From positions 1,426,001-1,490,000 of the forward strand of contig NZ_JAKVLT010000001.1 in the NCBI RefSeq assembly GCF_022484225.1: 64,000 bases of DNA, read 5' to 3'. This DNA is from Pseudoramibacter sp. (GTDB lineage: Bacteria > Bacillota > Clostridia > Eubacteriales > Eubacteriaceae). The notes under the pieces were generated by a model that saw only the letters and a program-made list of their open reading frames with translations, made no database searches and had not been told where the DNA came from. Below are positions 42,822 to 52,430 of this stretch, piece after piece (the first letter of the stretch is position 1; every line of letters begins with the position of its first letter). Made by a program: the position numbers and the translations under genes.

Positions 42822-43837
42822 TGAAGATTTTATCCATTGAATCCTCTTGTGATGAAACAGCCGTTGCGATTATTGAAGACGGCCGCCATATTTTAGCTAA
42901 TCAAGTCTACACTCAGATTGCCATTCACCGCAAATACGGCGGAGTTGTTCCTGAAATCGCATCCCGCAATCATGTGATGAAAATGCCTTTTGTGGTACAG
43001 AACGCCCTGGATGAAGCCAATCTTCAGTTTAAAGATGTAGATGCGATTGCCGTAACGAAGGGACCTGGTTTGGTGGGCGCGCTGCTTGTGGGCGTATCAG
43101 AAGCAAAAGCATTGGCTTATGCTCTGAACAAACCGCTTATTGGCGTCAATCATATTGAAGGGCATATCGCCGCTAATTATCTTGCTTTTCCAGAACTCGA
43201 ACCGCCGTTTTTGGCTTTAGTTGTTTCCGGCGGCCATACAAATCTGGTCATGGTAAAAGATTATGGCACCAATGTGATTTTGGGACGGACCCGGGACGAT
43301 GCAGCCGGGGAAGCCTTTGACAAAGTGGCCCGGGTTCTGGGATATCCGTATCCTGGAGGACCGGCAATTGACCGTGCGGCACAGATCGGCAACAAACACG
43401 CCATAGAATTTCCGAGAGCGATGCTTGAACAAGACAGTTATGACTTTAGTTTTTCAGGATTAAAATCAGCTGTCCTCAACGCAATTAATCACGATAGAAT
43501 GAAAGGGATTGATTTCAAAAAAGAAGATATTGCGGCATCTTTTCAGGCTGCTGTTCTCGACGTACTGACAGAGAAAACCATTCGGTGCGCAGAAGAAAAT
43601 CATGCAAAAAAAATTGTGCTTGCCGGCGGTGTGTCCGCAAATAAGGGGCTGCGGAAACAAATGAGTCAGGCAGGGAAACAGCATGGATGGCAGCTTTATT
43701 TTCCGCCCCTGAGTTTGTGTACAGACAACGCCGCAATGATTGGTTCCCGCGCGTACTATGATTATCAACTGGGAAGAACCAGTGACTGGCATTTAAATGC
43801 GGTTCCCGGTCTGGAACTTCCAGGTGTGGTTAAATAG
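42821..43837 (+). CDS. tsaD: tRNA N6-adenosine threonylcarbamoyltransferase TsaD
   Basis: A 338-residue TsaD (Kae1/YgjD) that transfers the threonylcarbamoyl group to A37 of tRNA. It has SIESSCDETAVAI (residues 4-16), VTKGPGLVGALLVGV, the metal-binding GVNHIEGHIAANY (two His, about 108-120), VVSGGHTNLVMV, GEAFDKVAR and the C-terminal VLAGGVSANKGLR. Length is normal. It is the last gene of the rsmB-to-tsaD cluster; no clear terminator follows in the 80 nt before the groES promoter. Confidence 0.96.
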   Translation: MKILSIESSCDETAVAIIEDGRHILANQVYTQIAIHRKYGGVVPEIASRNHVMKMPFVVQNALDEANLQFKDVDAIAVTKGPGLVGALLVGVSEAKALAYALNKPLIGVNHIEGHIAANYLAFPELEPPFLALVVSGGHTNLVMVKDYGTNVILGRTRDDAAGEAFDKVARVLGYPYPGGPAIDRAAQIGNKHAIEFPRAMLEQDSYDFSFSGLKSAVLNAINHDRMKGIDFKKEDIAASFQAAVLDVLTEKTIRCAEENHAKKIVLAGGVSANKGLRKQMSQAGKQHGWQLYFPPLSLCTDNAAMIGSRAYYDYQLGRTSDWHLNAVPGLELPGVVK

Positions 43838-43884
43838 GCCTATACTTAAGAGAAAATAAAATTAAAAAAACTCGCCGAAAAGTG

Positions 43885-43913
43885 TTGCAAAAAGCAGGAG
43901 TATCGTTTAATAT
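43885..43913 (+). promoter_or_regulatory. groESL promoter
   Basis: TTGCAA (43885-43890), 17-base spacer, TAATAT (43908-43913), directly upstream of the CIRCE operator. Confidence 0.6.
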
Positions 43914-43917
43914 TATA

Positions 43918-43944
43918 TTAGCACTCAGAGATAATGAGTGCTAA
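43918..43944 (+). promoter_or_regulatory. CIRCE operator (HrcA binding site)
   Basis: TTAGCACTC, nine bases, GAGTGCTAA: a perfect match to the CIRCE consensus, lying at the expected groES transcription start. It implies that an HrcA repressor controls groESL during heat shock; hrcA itself is not in the window. Confidence 0.97.
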
Positions 43945-43978
43945 TAAAGAAAAACAAAAACTTTGGGAGGCTTTAGCA

Positions 43979-44266
43979 ATGAAATTAAAACCATTAGGTG
44001 ACAAAATTGTTATAAAAGTAAAAGAAGAAGAAAAGAAAACAACAGGCGGCATCGTCCTTCCTGATTCCGCAAAAGAAAAACCACAGCAAGGCGAAGTTGT
44101 TGCAGTGGGTTCCGGCGAAATGGTCGATGGCAAAAAGGTTCCATTGGATGTTAAAGTCGGCGATGAAGTCATCTATTCAAAATATTCCGGTTCTGAAATT
44201 AAAATGGATGATGAAAAATATCTGATTGTCAAACAAAGCGATATTTTGGCAATTGTTGAAGCATAA
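43979..44266 (+). CDS. groES: Co-chaperonin GroES
   Basis: A 95-residue GroES beginning [13 protein letters not shown], with the mobile-loop region [20 protein letters not shown] (about residues 15-34) that contacts GroEL and the [19 protein letters not shown] end. The ATG at 43979 has GGGAGG 8 nt upstream; the open frame continues upstream through the CIRCE operator and is not real there. It forms a bicistronic, CIRCE-controlled operon with groEL, 33 nt downstream. Confidence 0.96.
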   Translation: MKLKPLGDKIVIKVKEEEKKTTGGIVLPDSAKEKPQQGEVVAVGSGEMVDGKKVPLDVKVGDEVIYSKYSGSEIKMDDEKYLIVKQSDILAIVEA

Positions 44267-44269
44267 TAG

Positions 44270-45925
<1,656 letters not shown>

Positions 45926-45960
45926 TGCGCACATTAAACGCATAGTTAATAATCTATTAA

Positions 45961-46002
45961 TCTCCGAATATCATTTCTCCTTTGATATTCGGGGATTTTT
46001 TT
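45961..46002 (+). terminator. Intrinsic terminator after groEL
   Basis: TCTCCGAATATCA and TGATATTCGGGGA pair (one G-U) around a 9-nt loop, followed by TTTTTTT. Confidence 0.88.
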
Positions 46003-46039
46003 ATATAATATAAAAAGAATACTGATTCGGGAGAAATTT

Positions 46040-46693
46040 GTGAAACAAAAAGAAATTATTCATTGTATGAAACAAAACTGGGCTGACCGTACGCCAGGAT
46101 ATTTGTCCCGCCTCAAAGATAAAAGCAAAGCGGTTCTCATTCCATTGGTCCAAACCGATCAGGGCCTTGAAGTGGTTTATGAGATTCGCGCTGCATCTAT
46201 TGCGCAGCCAGGGGAAGTGAGCTTCCCAGGAGGCGGAATTGAAAAGGGCGAGACAGCAAAAGAAGCCGCTGTTCGGGAGACCAGCGAGGAATTGCTGATT
46301 TCGCAGGAAAATATAGAGGTGATTGCCCCGATGGACGGTGAAAACGCACCGACAGGAGCGCCGCTCTGGCCTTTTATCGGGCAGCTTACAAATTATCAAA
46401 ATACTTTTTCAAAAGATGAAGTTCAGAAAATTTTTACAGTGCCGTTAAAATGGCTCTTGGCGAACGAACCGGAGATGTATATGACGACGCTGGTGACACA
46501 GCCGGATCCAGGTTTCCCGTATGAGCTGATTCCCCATGGAGAGAAATATGCATTTCGGGAAAAGAAACATCCCATTTATTTTTATCAGTACAAGCCATCT
46601 TCAAATCAAGACGAGATCGTGATTTGGGGAGTGACGGCACAGATCACATGGTCCTGGATACAAGGGCTTAAAAAGATCATGAAAGCATCATAA
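46040..46693 (+). CDS. Nudix hydrolase, CoA-pyrophosphatase type
   Basis: A 217-residue Nudix protein. The NuCoA-like stretch PGEVSFPGGGIEKGE leads into the Nudix box, which continues TAKEAAVRETSEELLI (about residues 60-85). The REx-SEE core that binds metal is intact, but the usual Gly near the end of the box is Leu (EELLI instead of EEIG.). The preceding IRAASIAQPGEVSFPGGG pattern and the total length fit enzymes that cut CoA and its derivatives; the substrate is inferred. GTG start at 46040 behind GGGAGAA. It lies between the groEL terminator and an MBL-fold gene 17 nt away. Confidence 0.82.
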   Translation: MKQKEIIHCMKQNWADRTPGYLSRLKDKSKAVLIPLVQTDQGLEVVYEIRAASIAQPGEVSFPGGGIEKGETAKEAAVRETSEELLISQENIEVIAPMDGENAPTGAPLWPFIGQLTNYQNTFSKDEVQKIFTVPLKWLLANEPEMYMTTLVTQPDPGFPYELIPHGEKYAFREKKHPIYFYQYKPSSNQDEIVIWGVTAQITWSWIQGLKKIMKAS

Positions 46694-46710
46694 AAAGAGG
46701 AGGAAAATCG

Positions 46711-47427
46711 ATGAAATTAACAATATTGGGAAATAACGGCGGTTATCCAAAGGGAAATGGCGCCTGTTCAGGCTATTTGCTTGAAAACGAACAAGTTCAG
46801 GTTATTTTTGATTTAGGGGCGGGTACATTGAGCAATCTGCTGTCGATTAATGATGGCACAAAATTAGATGCTGTTTTTATTACACATCTGCATTGGGATC
46901 ATATTTCAGATTTATTTGTTCTTCAGTATTTACTGGAAAAACGCGGCCAGGTGCTGCCATTATACCTGCCAAAGACACCTGAAAATATTTATGAAATATT
47001 ATCCGACATCAAAAATTTTGATGTGCATCCCATCAGCGATGGAGATGAAGTAACCATCAAAAACATGAAATTTTCTTTCAAAAAAATGCGTCATCCAGTT
47101 GAAACTTACGCCATCAAGGCCAGCGACGAACGCAACCATTCTTGCTTATATACCGGAGATACTGGCGTCTGCCAGGCATTAAAAGATTTTGCTCAGGATA
47201 CGCATACACTGCTTTGTGACTGCACTTATGTCGATAATCCTGATGAAAATAAACATCTTTCGGCGGAACAGGCGGCAGAAATTGCAGAAAACGCAGGGGT
47301 GCGCCATTTAATTTTAACGCATTTTGATCCCCAGGTGAATCCAAGAGATTATGCGATTATTGCTGAACGAATCCTGCGCCAGGGGCGCGTAACGAAGTCT
47401 GAAATTATGCTGACTTTTAATATTTGA
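46711..47427 (+). CDS. MBL-fold metallohydrolase (RNase Z-like)
   Basis: A 238-residue metallo-beta-lactamase-fold protein. Metal ligands are in THLHWDHISDL (about residues 56-66; HxHxDH form), GDT near residue 148 (YTGDTGV) and LTHFDPQ (about 202). The N-terminal LGNNGGYPKGNGACSGYLL resembles the RNase Z/PhnP branch of the fold, but no RNase Z exosite arm is present, so I do not call it a tRNase. It is probably a phosphodiesterase of unknown substrate, co-transcribed with the Nudix gene. AGAGGAGG lies 9 nt upstream of the ATG. Confidence 0.82.
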   Translation: MKLTILGNNGGYPKGNGACSGYLLENEQVQVIFDLGAGTLSNLLSINDGTKLDAVFITHLHWDHISDLFVLQYLLEKRGQVLPLYLPKTPENIYEILSDIKNFDVHPISDGDEVTIKNMKFSFKKMRHPVETYAIKASDERNHSCLYTGDTGVCQALKDFAQDTHTLLCDCTYVDNPDENKHLSAEQAAEIAENAGVRHLILTHFDPQVNPRDYAIIAERILRQGRVTKSEIMLTFNI

Positions 47428-47439
47428 TGGCAATCATTA

Positions 47440-47468
47440 TTGACAAGATTTAAAATTTGAAATATAAT
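47440..47468 (+). promoter_or_regulatory. Consensus sigma-A promoter of rpsU
   Basis: TTGACA (47440-47445), exactly 17 bases, TATAAT (47463-47468): a full consensus promoter. Transcription would begin near 47475, about 60 nt before rpsU. Confidence 0.85.
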
Positions 47469-47535
47469 ATTTTTCGTCCACCTATATCAAAAGGTTTCCA
47501 CAGAGTAGTTTACATTCAGGAAGGGGGGATATTTG

Positions 47536-47721
47536 ATGTCAGAAGTACGTGTACGAGAAAACGAGTCTTTGGAAAGCGCTCTGAGACGTTTTAAAAGAAA
47601 GACCGCGATGGCAGGTGTCATGTCAGAAATCCGTAAAAGAGAACACTATGAAAAGCCAAGTGTCAAACGCAAAAAGAAATCTGAAGCTGCCAGAAAAAGA
47701 AAAATGAAGAAACATAGATAA
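47536..47721 (+). CDS. rpsU: 30S ribosomal protein S21
   Basis: A 61-residue, strongly basic S21. [19 protein letters not shown] and the [18 protein letters not shown] tail are typical; S21 sits near the anti-Shine-Dalgarno end of 16S rRNA. The ATG at 47536 is preferred over the adjacent in-frame TTG; GGAAGGGGGG is upstream. yqeY follows 18 nt later, the standard Firmicute pair. Confidence 0.95.
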   Translation: MSEVRVRENESLESALRRFKRKTAMAGVMSEIRKREHYEKPSVKRKKKSEAARKRKMKKHR

Positions 47722-47739
47722 AAGGATGTGTCATAAGGT

Positions 47740-48186
47740 TTGGCTTTAAAGAAACAATTACTGGCTGATTTAAAATCAGCAATGAAAGCGAAAGATAAAG
47801 TGCGCAAGTCGACGATCACGCTGATCCGGGCGGCGATTCTTCAAGAAGAAAAAGACAAACAGATTGAAAATCTTGAAGACAGCGACATTGAAGCGATCAT
47901 TTCCAAACAGTACAAACAGAGAAAGGATTCTTTAAAAGAATTCGAAAAAGCCGGACGAGAAGATTTAGTTGATCAAACTAAAGCTGAAATGGCGATTATA
48001 AAGGATTATCTCCCTAAGCAGTTGACGAATGAAGAAATCGAATCAATTGTAGAAGGTACCATTCAGGAAACCGGTGCTGAAAGCATGAAAGATATGGGTA
48101 AAGTCATGAAGTCAGTGATGCCGAAGGTAAAAGGAAAAGCCGACGGCAAAGTGGTCAATCAAATTGTTCGGGAAAAATTAAGTTAA
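47740..48186 (+). CDS. yqeY: GatB/YqeY domain-containing protein
   Basis: A 148-residue YqeY protein. Its helical C-terminal domain is shared with the tail of the amidotransferase GatB; KDKVRKSTITLIRAAILQEEKD, YLPKQLTNEEIE and MGKVMKSVMPKVKGKADGKVVNQIV are the family segments. It is thought to act on or bind tRNA, but no reaction is established. It uses a TTG start (47740) with AAGG upstream and ends at a GC-rich hairpin. Confidence 0.9.
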   Translation: MALKKQLLADLKSAMKAKDKVRKSTITLIRAAILQEEKDKQIENLEDSDIEAIISKQYKQRKDSLKEFEKAGREDLVDQTKAEMAIIKDYLPKQLTNEEIESIVEGTIQETGAESMKDMGKVMKSVMPKVKGKADGKVVNQIVREKLS

Positions 48187-48192
48187 ATCTAA

Positions 48193-48218
48193 GCGCCGCG
48201 GATTCAATGCTGCGGCGC
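48193..48218 (+). terminator. Probable terminator after yqeY
   Basis: GCGCCGC and GCGGCGC pair around a 12-nt loop, followed by AAATTTTCT, a weak U-tract. Confidence 0.6.
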
Positions 48219-48235
48219 AAATTTTCTAATAATTG

Positions 48236-48264
48236 TTGACAAATTGTAATCAAAATGTTAAAAT
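48236..48264 (+). promoter_or_regulatory. Promoter of the tRNA pair
   Basis: TTGACA (48236-48241), 17-base spacer, TAAAAT (48259-48264), 12 nt before tRNA-Pro. Confidence 0.8.
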
Positions 48265-48276
48265 ACAATTCGTTGT

Positions 48277-48353
48277 CGAGGTGTAGCGCAGTTTGGTAGC
48301 GCACATGGTTTGGGACCATGGAGCCGGAGGTTCGAATCCTCTCACCTCGACCA
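48277..48353 (+). tRNA. tRNA-Pro (anticodon TGG)
   Basis: A 77-nt cloverleaf: acceptor CGAGGTG/CACCTCG, D stem GCGC/GCGC, anticodon stem CATGG/CCATG with loop TTTGGGA (anticodon TGG), T arm GGAGG/CCTCT with TTCGAAT, discriminator A and encoded CCA. Confidence 0.96.
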
Positions 48354-48360
48354 TTTTTTT

Positions 48361-48437
48361 GGGCCTTTAGCTCAGTTGGTCAGAGCATCCGGCTCATAAC
48401 CGGCAGGTCCAGGGTTCGAGTCCCTGAGGGCCCACCA
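48361..48437 (+). tRNA. tRNA with anticodon CAT (elongator Met, or Ile2)
   Basis: A 77-nt cloverleaf: acceptor GGGCCTT/AGGGCCC, D stem GCTC/GAGC, loop CTCATAA (anticodon CAT), T arm CAGGG/CCCTG and encoded CCA. It lacks initiator features such as three G-C pairs at the base of the anticodon stem together with a 1:72 mismatch. Elongator Met is likeliest; an Ile2 tRNA modified by TilS cannot be excluded by eye. The first anticodon-stem pair is a T-C mismatch. Confidence 0.92.
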
Positions 48438-48456
48438 TTTGATAGTAAATCTATTT

Positions 48457-48485
48457 AACAGCAGGTTTAGGCCTGCTGTTTTTTT
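48457..48485 (+). terminator. Terminator of the tRNA transcript
   Basis: AACAGCAGG (48457-48465) and CCTGCTGTT (48472-48480) around TTTAGG, followed by TTTTT. Confidence 0.92.
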
Positions 48486-48557
48486 ATAAGCATTAATAAT
48501 AAAATTTTCCTGTAAAGAATTACACCAAAAAGTTATACGGCTATTACAAAAAGCGCG

Positions 48558-48586
48558 TTGAAATATCAAAGGATAAAGCCTATAAT
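48558..48586 (+). promoter_or_regulatory. serC promoter
   Basis: TTGAAA (48558-48563), exactly 17 bases, TATAAT (48581-48586). The -10 overlaps the foot of the hairpin at 48584-48622. Confidence 0.7.
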
Positions 48587-48627
48587 AAATAAAACTATAT
48601 ATACAATATAGTTTTATTTATTTTTTT
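48584..48627 (+). terminator. A/U-rich terminator-like hairpin in the serC leader
   Basis: Arms 48584-48600 and 48606-48622 are perfect reverse complements over 17 bp with an ATACA loop and are followed by a T-run. It starts within the -10 box, so only its main part would be transcribed from the serC promoter. It may be an attenuator, a mRNA-protecting 5' hairpin, or chance in A/T-rich DNA. Confidence 0.45.
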
Positions 48628-48661
48628 GTTTTTTTATTTATTCATTTAAAGGAGGAAAGTT

Positions 48662-49756
48662 TTGGAAAGAGTTTTTAACTTCGCCCCTGGTCCATCTGCT
48701 TTGCCAGAAGAAGTCTTGAAAACAGCTCAAAAAGAGCTGCTCTGTTATGGAGACACCGGCATGTCTGTCATGGAAATGAGCCACAGATCAAAAGATTTTG
48801 CGGACATTCTGGAACAGGCAAAGGCTGATTTCAAAGAATTGATGAATATCCCGGATAATTACGATATTCTTTTTCTTCAGGGTGGCGGCTCGACACAGTT
48901 TTCAATGATCCCGATGAACTTAATGGTTCACAATCACAAGGCGGACTATATCAAAACAGGTAACTGGGCTAAGAAGGCTTACGAACAGGCAGTTAAAGTC
49001 GGGGATGCAAAAGTAATCGCGTCTTCAGAAGATAAGACTTACAGCTATATTCCTGATTATGATATTTCAATGCTGCGTCCCGATGCGGATTATCTTTATA
49101 TTTGCGTCAACAATACGATTTACGGTACCTATTTTGCACCGGACCGTCTGCCGGAAACCCCGGATAATATTCCGCTTGTAGGGGACATGTCTTCAAATAT
49201 TTTGTCTGAACCCTATGACATTTCAAAATTCGGATTGATTTTTGCCGGTGCACAGAAAAATATGGGCCCTGCTGGTGTCACTGTTGTGATTATTCGCAAA
49301 GATTTAGTGGGACAGGCAGATCCGAGCATCCCGACAATGCTCGATTATAAGACACATGTCGACAAAGATTCCTGCTTTAACACGCCGCCGTGTTTTGCAA
49401 TTTATATGTGCGGTCTGGTCTATAAATGGCTTAAGAAACAAGGCGGAATTTCAGCGATGGCTGAACGCAATAAAGCAAAAGCTTCTAAATTATATGACTT
49501 TTTAGACAATTCTAAATTGTTCAAGCCGACAGTTTTAAATCCAAAAGACCGTTCACTGATGAATGTCCCCTTTGTGACCGGAGATAAAGATTTAGATGCA
49601 AAATTTGTTGCTGAATCAAAAGCAGCAGGACTGGTCAATTTGAAGGGCCACCGCACAGTCGGCGGTATGCGAGCCTCTATCTACAATGCTATGACGATGG
49701 AAGGGGTAGACGCGTTAATCGACTTTATGAAGAAATTTGAATTAGCTAACCGTTAA
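48662..49756 (+). CDS. serC: Phosphoserine aminotransferase
   Basis: A 364-residue fold-type I aminotransferase converting 3-phosphohydroxypyruvate to phosphoserine. It begins RVFNFAPGPSALPEEVL, has LFLQGGGSTQFSMIPMNL and the PLP lysine Lys199 in FAGAQKNMGPAGVTVVI, and ends with GHRTVGGMRASIYNAM, where SerC carries its phosphate-binding Arg residues. TTG start at 48662 after AGGAGG. It is the first gene of the serC-serA-DUF1015 operon. Confidence 0.95.
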   Translation: MERVFNFAPGPSALPEEVLKTAQKELLCYGDTGMSVMEMSHRSKDFADILEQAKADFKELMNIPDNYDILFLQGGGSTQFSMIPMNLMVHNHKADYIKTGNWAKKAYEQAVKVGDAKVIASSEDKTYSYIPDYDISMLRPDADYLYICVNNTIYGTYFAPDRLPETPDNIPLVGDMSSNILSEPYDISKFGLIFAGAQKNMGPAGVTVVIIRKDLVGQADPSIPTMLDYKTHVDKDSCFNTPPCFAIYMCGLVYKWLKKQGGISAMAERNKAKASKLYDFLDNSKLFKPTVLNPKDRSLMNVPFVTGDKDLDAKFVAESKAAGLVNLKGHRTVGGMRASIYNAMTMEGVDALIDFMKKFELANR

Positions 49757-49886
49757 TAATACAACATGCGATGATTACTTTCAGGATCTTAAGTATCTGA
49801 TAAGATCCGCAAATACGCGCGCAGTAAAGATCGGGGTAGTATCGAAGTTGGCCGGATTTGCTGCGGCATGAATAGAAGGAATAAAC

Positions 49887-51062
49887 ATGAATTATCAAAT
49901 CAAAACACTGAACAATATTTCGAAAAAAGGATTGAAACAACTCACAGACCAATATGTCGTGGATCAGGAAGGTTCAGATTCGCCTGATGCGATTTTGGTC
50001 AGAAGTGCAAAAATGCACGACATGGCATTTAATGACAATTTATCCTTTATCGGACGGGCTGGCGCAGGCGTTAACAACATTCCGCTGGATCGCTGTGCAG
50101 AACAGGGCATTGTGGTTTGCAATGCACCAGGCGCTAATGCCAACGCTGTTAAGGAATTGGTTGCAACAGCCATGCTCATTTCATCACGAAAAGTTGTTCA
50201 GGGGATTGAATGGACTAAAACATTAGACGGCGAAACGACTGATATCGGACCGGCGGTTGAAAAGAACAAAAAAGCCTTCGCAGGTCCAGAACTTTATAAG
50301 AAGAAAATGGGCGTTATTGGATTAGGCGCCATTGGTTTGTTAGTGGCCAATATGGCAGTCGACTTTGGTATGAAGGTATATGGATTCGATCCTTTTATAA
50401 CAATTAAACATGCCTGGGGGTTAAGCAGAAAAGTTAAGAGGGCCTCCAGTCTTGAAGCTCTTTTCCAAAATTGTGATTACATCTCAATCCACGTGCCTTA
50501 TATGGAAGCGACAAAAAACTATATTAATGCTGATTTACTGGCGCTGGCAAAGCCTAATTTAAGATTGCTGAATTTAGCGCGGGGCGGACTGGTCGATGAA
50601 GATGCACTGGCAGATGCTTTGAATAACGACCGCATTGCAGCTTATGTCACTGATTTCCCAAGTCAGAAGACATTGAAAATGAAAAATGCGATCAACATTC
50701 CGCATTTAGGTGCATCAACACCAGAATCAGAAGAAAACTGCGCCATGATGGTCGTCAATTCATTGCGGGAATATATGGAAAATGGAAACATTATCAATTC
50801 CGTTAATTATCCGGACTGCACCATGGGCGAATGCGAAACGGCTCATCGCATTACGGTCGCGCATCAAAACATTCCCAATATGATCGCCAGTATCACAACG
50901 GTTTTAGCGAAAGATAATGTCAATATTGCCAATATGACGAATAAAAACAAAGGGAAATACGCTTATACCATGCTGGATATCGATACCGAAGAAATAAAAG
51001 CGGATCTTCTTGATGATTTAAAAGCGATTCAAGGCGTAACCCGGGTACGCTTGGTCAAGTAA
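49887..51062 (+). CDS. serA: D-3-phosphoglycerate dehydrogenase
   Basis: A 391-residue NAD-dependent dehydrogenase, the first enzyme of serine synthesis. GRAGAGVNNIPLDRC and NAPGANANAVKELV belong to the substrate domain. MGVIGLGAIGLLVANMA is the nucleotide loop (about residues 146-162), and LLNLARGGLVDEDAL contains the catalytic Arg region. IPHLGASTPESEENC has the catalytic His. The C-terminal 75 residues (from about 317, TVAHQNIPNMIASI) form one ACT domain, which suggests serine feedback. The 130-nt gap after serC contains no clear promoter or terminator. Confidence 0.93.
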   Translation: MNYQIKTLNNISKKGLKQLTDQYVVDQEGSDSPDAILVRSAKMHDMAFNDNLSFIGRAGAGVNNIPLDRCAEQGIVVCNAPGANANAVKELVATAMLISSRKVVQGIEWTKTLDGETTDIGPAVEKNKKAFAGPELYKKKMGVIGLGAIGLLVANMAVDFGMKVYGFDPFITIKHAWGLSRKVKRASSLEALFQNCDYISIHVPYMEATKNYINADLLALAKPNLRLLNLARGGLVDEDALADALNNDRIAAYVTDFPSQKTLKMKNAINIPHLGASTPESEENCAMMVVNSLREYMENGNIINSVNYPDCTMGECETAHRITVAHQNIPNMIASITTVLAKDNVNIANMTNKNKGKYAYTMLDIDTEEIKADLLDDLKAIQGVTRVRLVK

Positions 51063-51063
51063 G

Positions 51064-52305
51064 ATGGCAACAGTTAAAGCATTTAGGGCGATTCGCCCGA
51101 TTCCGGAAAAAGCAGCTGATGTCGCGGCCCTTCCATATGATGTTTATAATCGGGAAGAAGCGCGGGAAGCCGTTGCTGGCAAACCCTATTCGTTTTTGAG
51201 AGTAGACCGTCCGGAAACGACAATGGATCCGAAAATTGACTTGTACGATCCAGCGGTTTACCGTCAGGCGCAGAAGAATTTACAGCGATTGATTTCCGAT
51301 CATGTTCTTATACAGGATGCGCAAAAACAATTTTATTTGTACGCGCTAAAAATGGGGGAACATGAACAAACGGGGCTTGTCACCTGTACTTCTGTTGATG
51401 AATACTTAGACGGACATATTAAAAAGCATGAACTGACACGAAGCGAAAAAGAACAAGACCGTATTCATCACGTTGACAGCTGTGATGCCAATACCGGTCC
51501 GATCTTTTTGACTTATCGTCATCAGAAAGAAATTGATCAACGCGTCGAAAAGATCCGCGCCGAAGAACCGCTGTACGATTTTACAGCAGACGACGGGATT
51601 CGCCATCGGGTTTGGCACGTTCAAAATGCGGAGGATATATCCGGATTTATTCAGGCTTTTGAAAAGGTTCCGGCACTTTATATTGCAGATGGTCATCACC
51701 GCGCAGCATCTGCTGTAAAAGTGGCGCAGATGCGTAGAGAAGCGCATCCGGGTTATACCGGAGAAGAGCCTTTTAATTATTTCCTGTCGGTTATTTTCCC
51801 AGACGATCAGCTCGATATTTTAGATTACAACCGGGTTGTAAAAGATTTAAATGGATTGACGCCAGAGGATTTCATGGCGGCCCTTCAGAAAAAATGTGAA
51901 GTCGAACCGACAGATCATCCTTACCGTCCAGACCGCAAAGGGCATTTCGGCATGTATTTTAATAATCAGTGGTATCAGTTAAAAATACACGATGAATTTG
52001 CAGCCAAAGGGGATCCGGTCAAAGGACTTGACGTTTCGATTCTTCAGGATCAGATCTTAAGCCCAATTCTCGGCATAGGCGATCCCAGAGTGGATAAACG
52101 CATTGATTTTGTCGGCGGAATTCGAGGCCTGAAGGAATTAGAACGCCGGGTTCACACGGACATGCAGGTGGCTTTTTCGATGTATCCGACATCAGTGCAG
52201 GAATTGATGTCCATTGCAGATGCCGGATTATTGATGCCGCCGAAGTCAACATGGTTTGAACCGAAGTTGAGAAGCGGACTTTTTATTCACAAATTGTCTG
52301 ATTGA
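51064..52305 (+). CDS. DUF1015 family protein in the serine operon
   Basis: A 413-residue DUF1015 protein. It starts VKAFRAIRPIPEKAADVAALPYDV, has PYSFLRVDRPE (about residue 41) and a central YIADGHHRAASAVK motif (about 208-221), then FLSVIFPDDQLDILDYNRVV. The DGHHR motif resembles the active-site motif of ParB-fold serine kinases, but whether DUF1015 phosphorylates serine is not something I can establish. It starts 1 nt after the serA stop, so it belongs to the serine operon. serB (phosphoserine phosphatase) is absent here. The operon ends with a strong hairpin. Confidence 0.85.
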   Translation: MATVKAFRAIRPIPEKAADVAALPYDVYNREEAREAVAGKPYSFLRVDRPETTMDPKIDLYDPAVYRQAQKNLQRLISDHVLIQDAQKQFYLYALKMGEHEQTGLVTCTSVDEYLDGHIKKHELTRSEKEQDRIHHVDSCDANTGPIFLTYRHQKEIDQRVEKIRAEEPLYDFTADDGIRHRVWHVQNAEDISGFIQAFEKVPALYIADGHHRAASAVKVAQMRREAHPGYTGEEPFNYFLSVIFPDDQLDILDYNRVVKDLNGLTPEDFMAALQKKCEVEPTDHPYRPDRKGHFGMYFNNQWYQLKIHDEFAAKGDPVKGLDVSILQDQILSPILGIGDPRVDKRIDFVGGIRGLKELERRVHTDMQVAFSMYPTSVQELMSIADAGLLMPPKSTWFEPKLRSGLFIHKLSD

Positions 52306-52321
52306 TTAGACAAAATTATTA

Positions 52322-52363
52322 AAAACGAATGCCTTCACAAGATTGTGAGGGCATTCGTTTTTT
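52322..52363 (+). terminator. Terminator of the serine operon
   Basis: A long stem (CGAATGCCTTCACAA pairing with TTGTGAGGGCATTCG, one G-U) flanked by an A-run and TTTTTT, hence possibly bidirectional. Confidence 0.92.
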
Positions 52364-52379
52364 ATGCTTCGGACTCGGT

Positions 52380-52408
52380 TTGATTTTTAAAATCAAGTTG
52401 AATATAAT
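52380..52408 (+). promoter_or_regulatory. Promoter of the GH13-TadA fusion gene
   Basis: TTGATT (52380-52385), 17-base spacer, TATAAT (52403-52408), 8 nt before AAGGAGG. Confidence 0.7.
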
Positions 52409-52430
52409 GAACAAAAAGGAGGTTTGCCAG

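Noticed and set aside
43934..43978. Extended groES N-terminus
   Set aside because: The extension is encoded by the CIRCE operator and the ribosome site; GroES proteins begin at MKLKPL.
46434..46484. Calling the MBL-fold protein at 46.7 kb RNase Z
   Set aside because: The exosite arm and full RNase Z motif set are not visible; only the metal-binding fold is supported.
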